From: Tenacibaculum ovolyticum DSM 18103
Lineage (GTDB): Bacteria; Bacteroidota; Bacteroidia; Flavobacteriales; Flavobacteriaceae
DNA: 64,000 nucleotides
NCBI RefSeq assembly: GCF_000430545.1
Contig: NZ_KE387166.1
Location: 1 to 64,000 of the forward strand
Direction: 5' to 3'
Below are positions 62,898-64,000 of the stretch, piece after piece. Position 1 is the stretch's first letter. Every line of letters starts with the position of its first letter. The notes below the pieces were generated by a model. It was not told where the DNA came from. It searched no databases and saw only the letters and a program-made list of their open reading frames with translations. Made by a program: the position numbers and the translations under genes.

Positions 62898-64000
62898 ATG
62901 AGTAACATAAAAACAAATCAATCTTTGGGCTATAAAACAATACTATGTATTCTATCTCTAGTTATATTTTTCTATTCTTGCGATAGTAAGAAAAACAGAT
63001 TATCTATTAATGCAGCTCCTCAAGAGTTTCATATTTTAAAAACAGATACTGTAGCGTATAGTGTTAAATTGATAAAAGATAAATTTTATTCATTTAATAT
63101 AGATCAAAAAGGAATAGACTTAGTAGTGTATCTAGTAAATAGTAAAAACGAAATTGTAAAAGAAAAAGATAGTCCAAATGGTATTAATGGGGCAGAGCAA
63201 TTTTATTTTTATTGTGAGAATCAAGATGAATATCAACTGCAAATTAAACCACTTAATGAAAACGAAAACTCAGAAGAAGGAAAGTATTCTGTAGCAATTT
63301 CAGAAGTTTCTACAGAAACTGAAATTTCATTAAGTGAGCCACAGTATTTAGAAGATTTTAAAATATTTAGAGGGATTTTTGAAAAAGCAAATTCAGGATT
63401 ATATAGGTACCATTCTAAAAAAGAAGTTGATAGTGTATTTTCAATAAATAAAAGCAAAATAGGTGGTAAAACAACATATTTAGAATTTCAGAATCTAATT
63501 TGGAATGTTATAGATTACACAGGGAGCTGCCATAATAACTTACGTTTTCCTAAATATTTAAAAACTCTTTTATTTAGAAAAGACATCTTCTTTCCAATAC
63601 CATTAAAGTTTTTAGATAAAAAACTTTATTCGAACTGTAACTATAAAGACATTCCTTCTGGTGCAGAAATAATTAGTGTAAATAAAATAGCAGCAACTCA
63701 ATTTGCTAATAAAATATCTAGATTTAGAAGTACAGACGGTTTTAATGAAACATCTAAATTTAACTTTATTCAAACCAATTGGGCTCCTTTTTATATTTAC
63801 AAAGCTTACGGAGAACAAGATGAATTTGTTATAGAATATAAATATGATACAAATGTAAAGTCTGTAACTGTTAAAAGTGTTAACTATGCTACTTATAAAG
63901 ACAACTATAATAAAAGGTATTCAAAAAAATACGAAGAGAAAATACAAGATGATTATCACTATGAATATATTGATAGTTTAGATGTTGGATTACTATCTGT
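62898..64000 (+). CDS. S41-type peptidase lipoprotein, 3' end outside window
   Basis: 367 codons visible and still open at the window end. N-terminal lipoprotein-type signal (LCILSLVIFFYSCDSKKNRL, Cys ~30). Residues ~45-130 look like a PPC/pre-peptidase beta domain (DLVVYLVNSKNEIVKEKDSP). The region after it (SGLYRYHSKKEVDSVFSINK; then DYTGSCHNNLRFPKYL and IPSGAEIISVNKIAA) matches the PDZ-like and substrate-recognition part of tail-specific S41 proteases. The catalytic Ser/Lys lie beyond the window. Confidence 0.75.
   Translation, partial: MSNIKTNQSLGYKTILCILSLVIFFYSCDSKKNRLSINAAPQEFHILKTDTVAYSVKLIKDKFYSFNIDQKGIDLVVYLVNSKNEIVKEKDSPNGINGAEQFYFYCENQDEYQLQIKPLNENENSEEGKYSVAISEVSTETEISLSEPQYLEDFKIFRGIFEKANSGLYRYHSKKEVDSVFSINKSKIGGKTTYLEFQNLIWNVIDYTGSCHNNLRFPKYLKTLLFRKDIFFPIPLKFLDKKLYSNCNYKDIPSGAEIISVNKIAATQFANKISRFRSTDGFNETSKFNFIQTNWAPFYIYKAYGEQDEFVIEYKYDTNVKSVTVKSVNYATYKDNYNKRYSKKYEEKIQDDYHYEYIDSLDVGLLS

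Noticed and set aside
1..64000. tRNA, rRNA and CRISPR arrays
   Set aside because: No tRNA-like T-arm or cloverleaf segments, rRNA motifs, or regularly spaced repeats were found by eye on either strand.

Overview
The window looks like chromosome of a marine-type Flavobacteriaceae bacterium (phylum Bacteroidota), possibly Tenacibaculum, Polaribacter or a close relative; the genus is an inference. The evidence is: very AT-rich DNA; a type IX secretion (T9SS) giant surface protein followed by a SprF-like partner; promoters of the Bacteroidota type (-7 box TAnnTTTG) with few Shine-Dalgarno sites; lipoproteins, TPR histidine kinases and LuxR-type regulators typical of the class; and characteristic housekeeping genes (tgt, accA, queE, rocD, pcm). 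No tRNA, rRNA or CRISPR array was seen.

Layout. 1-4.7 kb: 3' part of a giant SprB-like adhesin plus its SprF partner. 4.7-13.9 kb: housekeeping on the plus strand (rluF, tgt, LptF/G permease, DMT transporter, accA, a decayed DUF2911 gene, HerA-like ATPase, lipoprotein), with queE on the minus strand and a MITE-like repeat at 5.65-5.81 kb. 14-18.3 kb: a minus-strand operon of lipoprotein, TPR histidine kinase, LuxR regulator and secreted protein. 18.4-23.5 kb: ZIP transporter, two methyltransferases, a beta-lactamase-fold hydrolase and a lipoprotein. 23.6-24.5 kb: remnant of two mobile-element genes.

26.5-40.2 kb is a variable region and the most interesting part. A type I restriction methylase gene (hsdM) is cut off in mid-domain. 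It is followed by a co-directional set of genes ending in a frameshifted large serine recombinase. The cargo is a small protein with a GGGV tail, a TPR histidine kinase and LuxR regulator, a trypsin-like protease, a two-TM coiled-coil protein, and a type II CBASS core: CD-NTase with C-terminal Gly, E2-E1 fusion Cap2, JAMM protease Cap3. A second, membrane-anchored CD-NTase paralogue without the glycine tail comes last. The likely logic, by inference, is that the CD-NTase makes a cyclic nucleotide signal on infection, Cap2 and Cap3 set its conjugation state, and the protease, the TM protein and/or the membrane NTase act as effector or modulator. A dedicated two-component system would sense or regulate. 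I know of no described system with this exact composition.

40.4-56.5 kb: housekeeping, mostly minus strand (3-hydroxyacyl-CoA dehydrogenase, Gfo/Idh/MocA oxidoreductase, pcm on plus, a three-gene abutting operon with a nucleoside phosphorylase, YciH/SUI1, a 2OG-Fe oxygenase, two outer-envelope proteins, an RlmD-like methyltransferase, OmpA, a lipocalin-like lipoprotein), then rocD on plus and a 991-residue SF1 helicase on minus. 56.9-64 kb: a plus-strand run of TPR protein, two AraC-type regulators, VOC, MOSC, Nudix, a PLP decarboxylase, and the start of an S41 peptidase lipoprotein that runs off the window.
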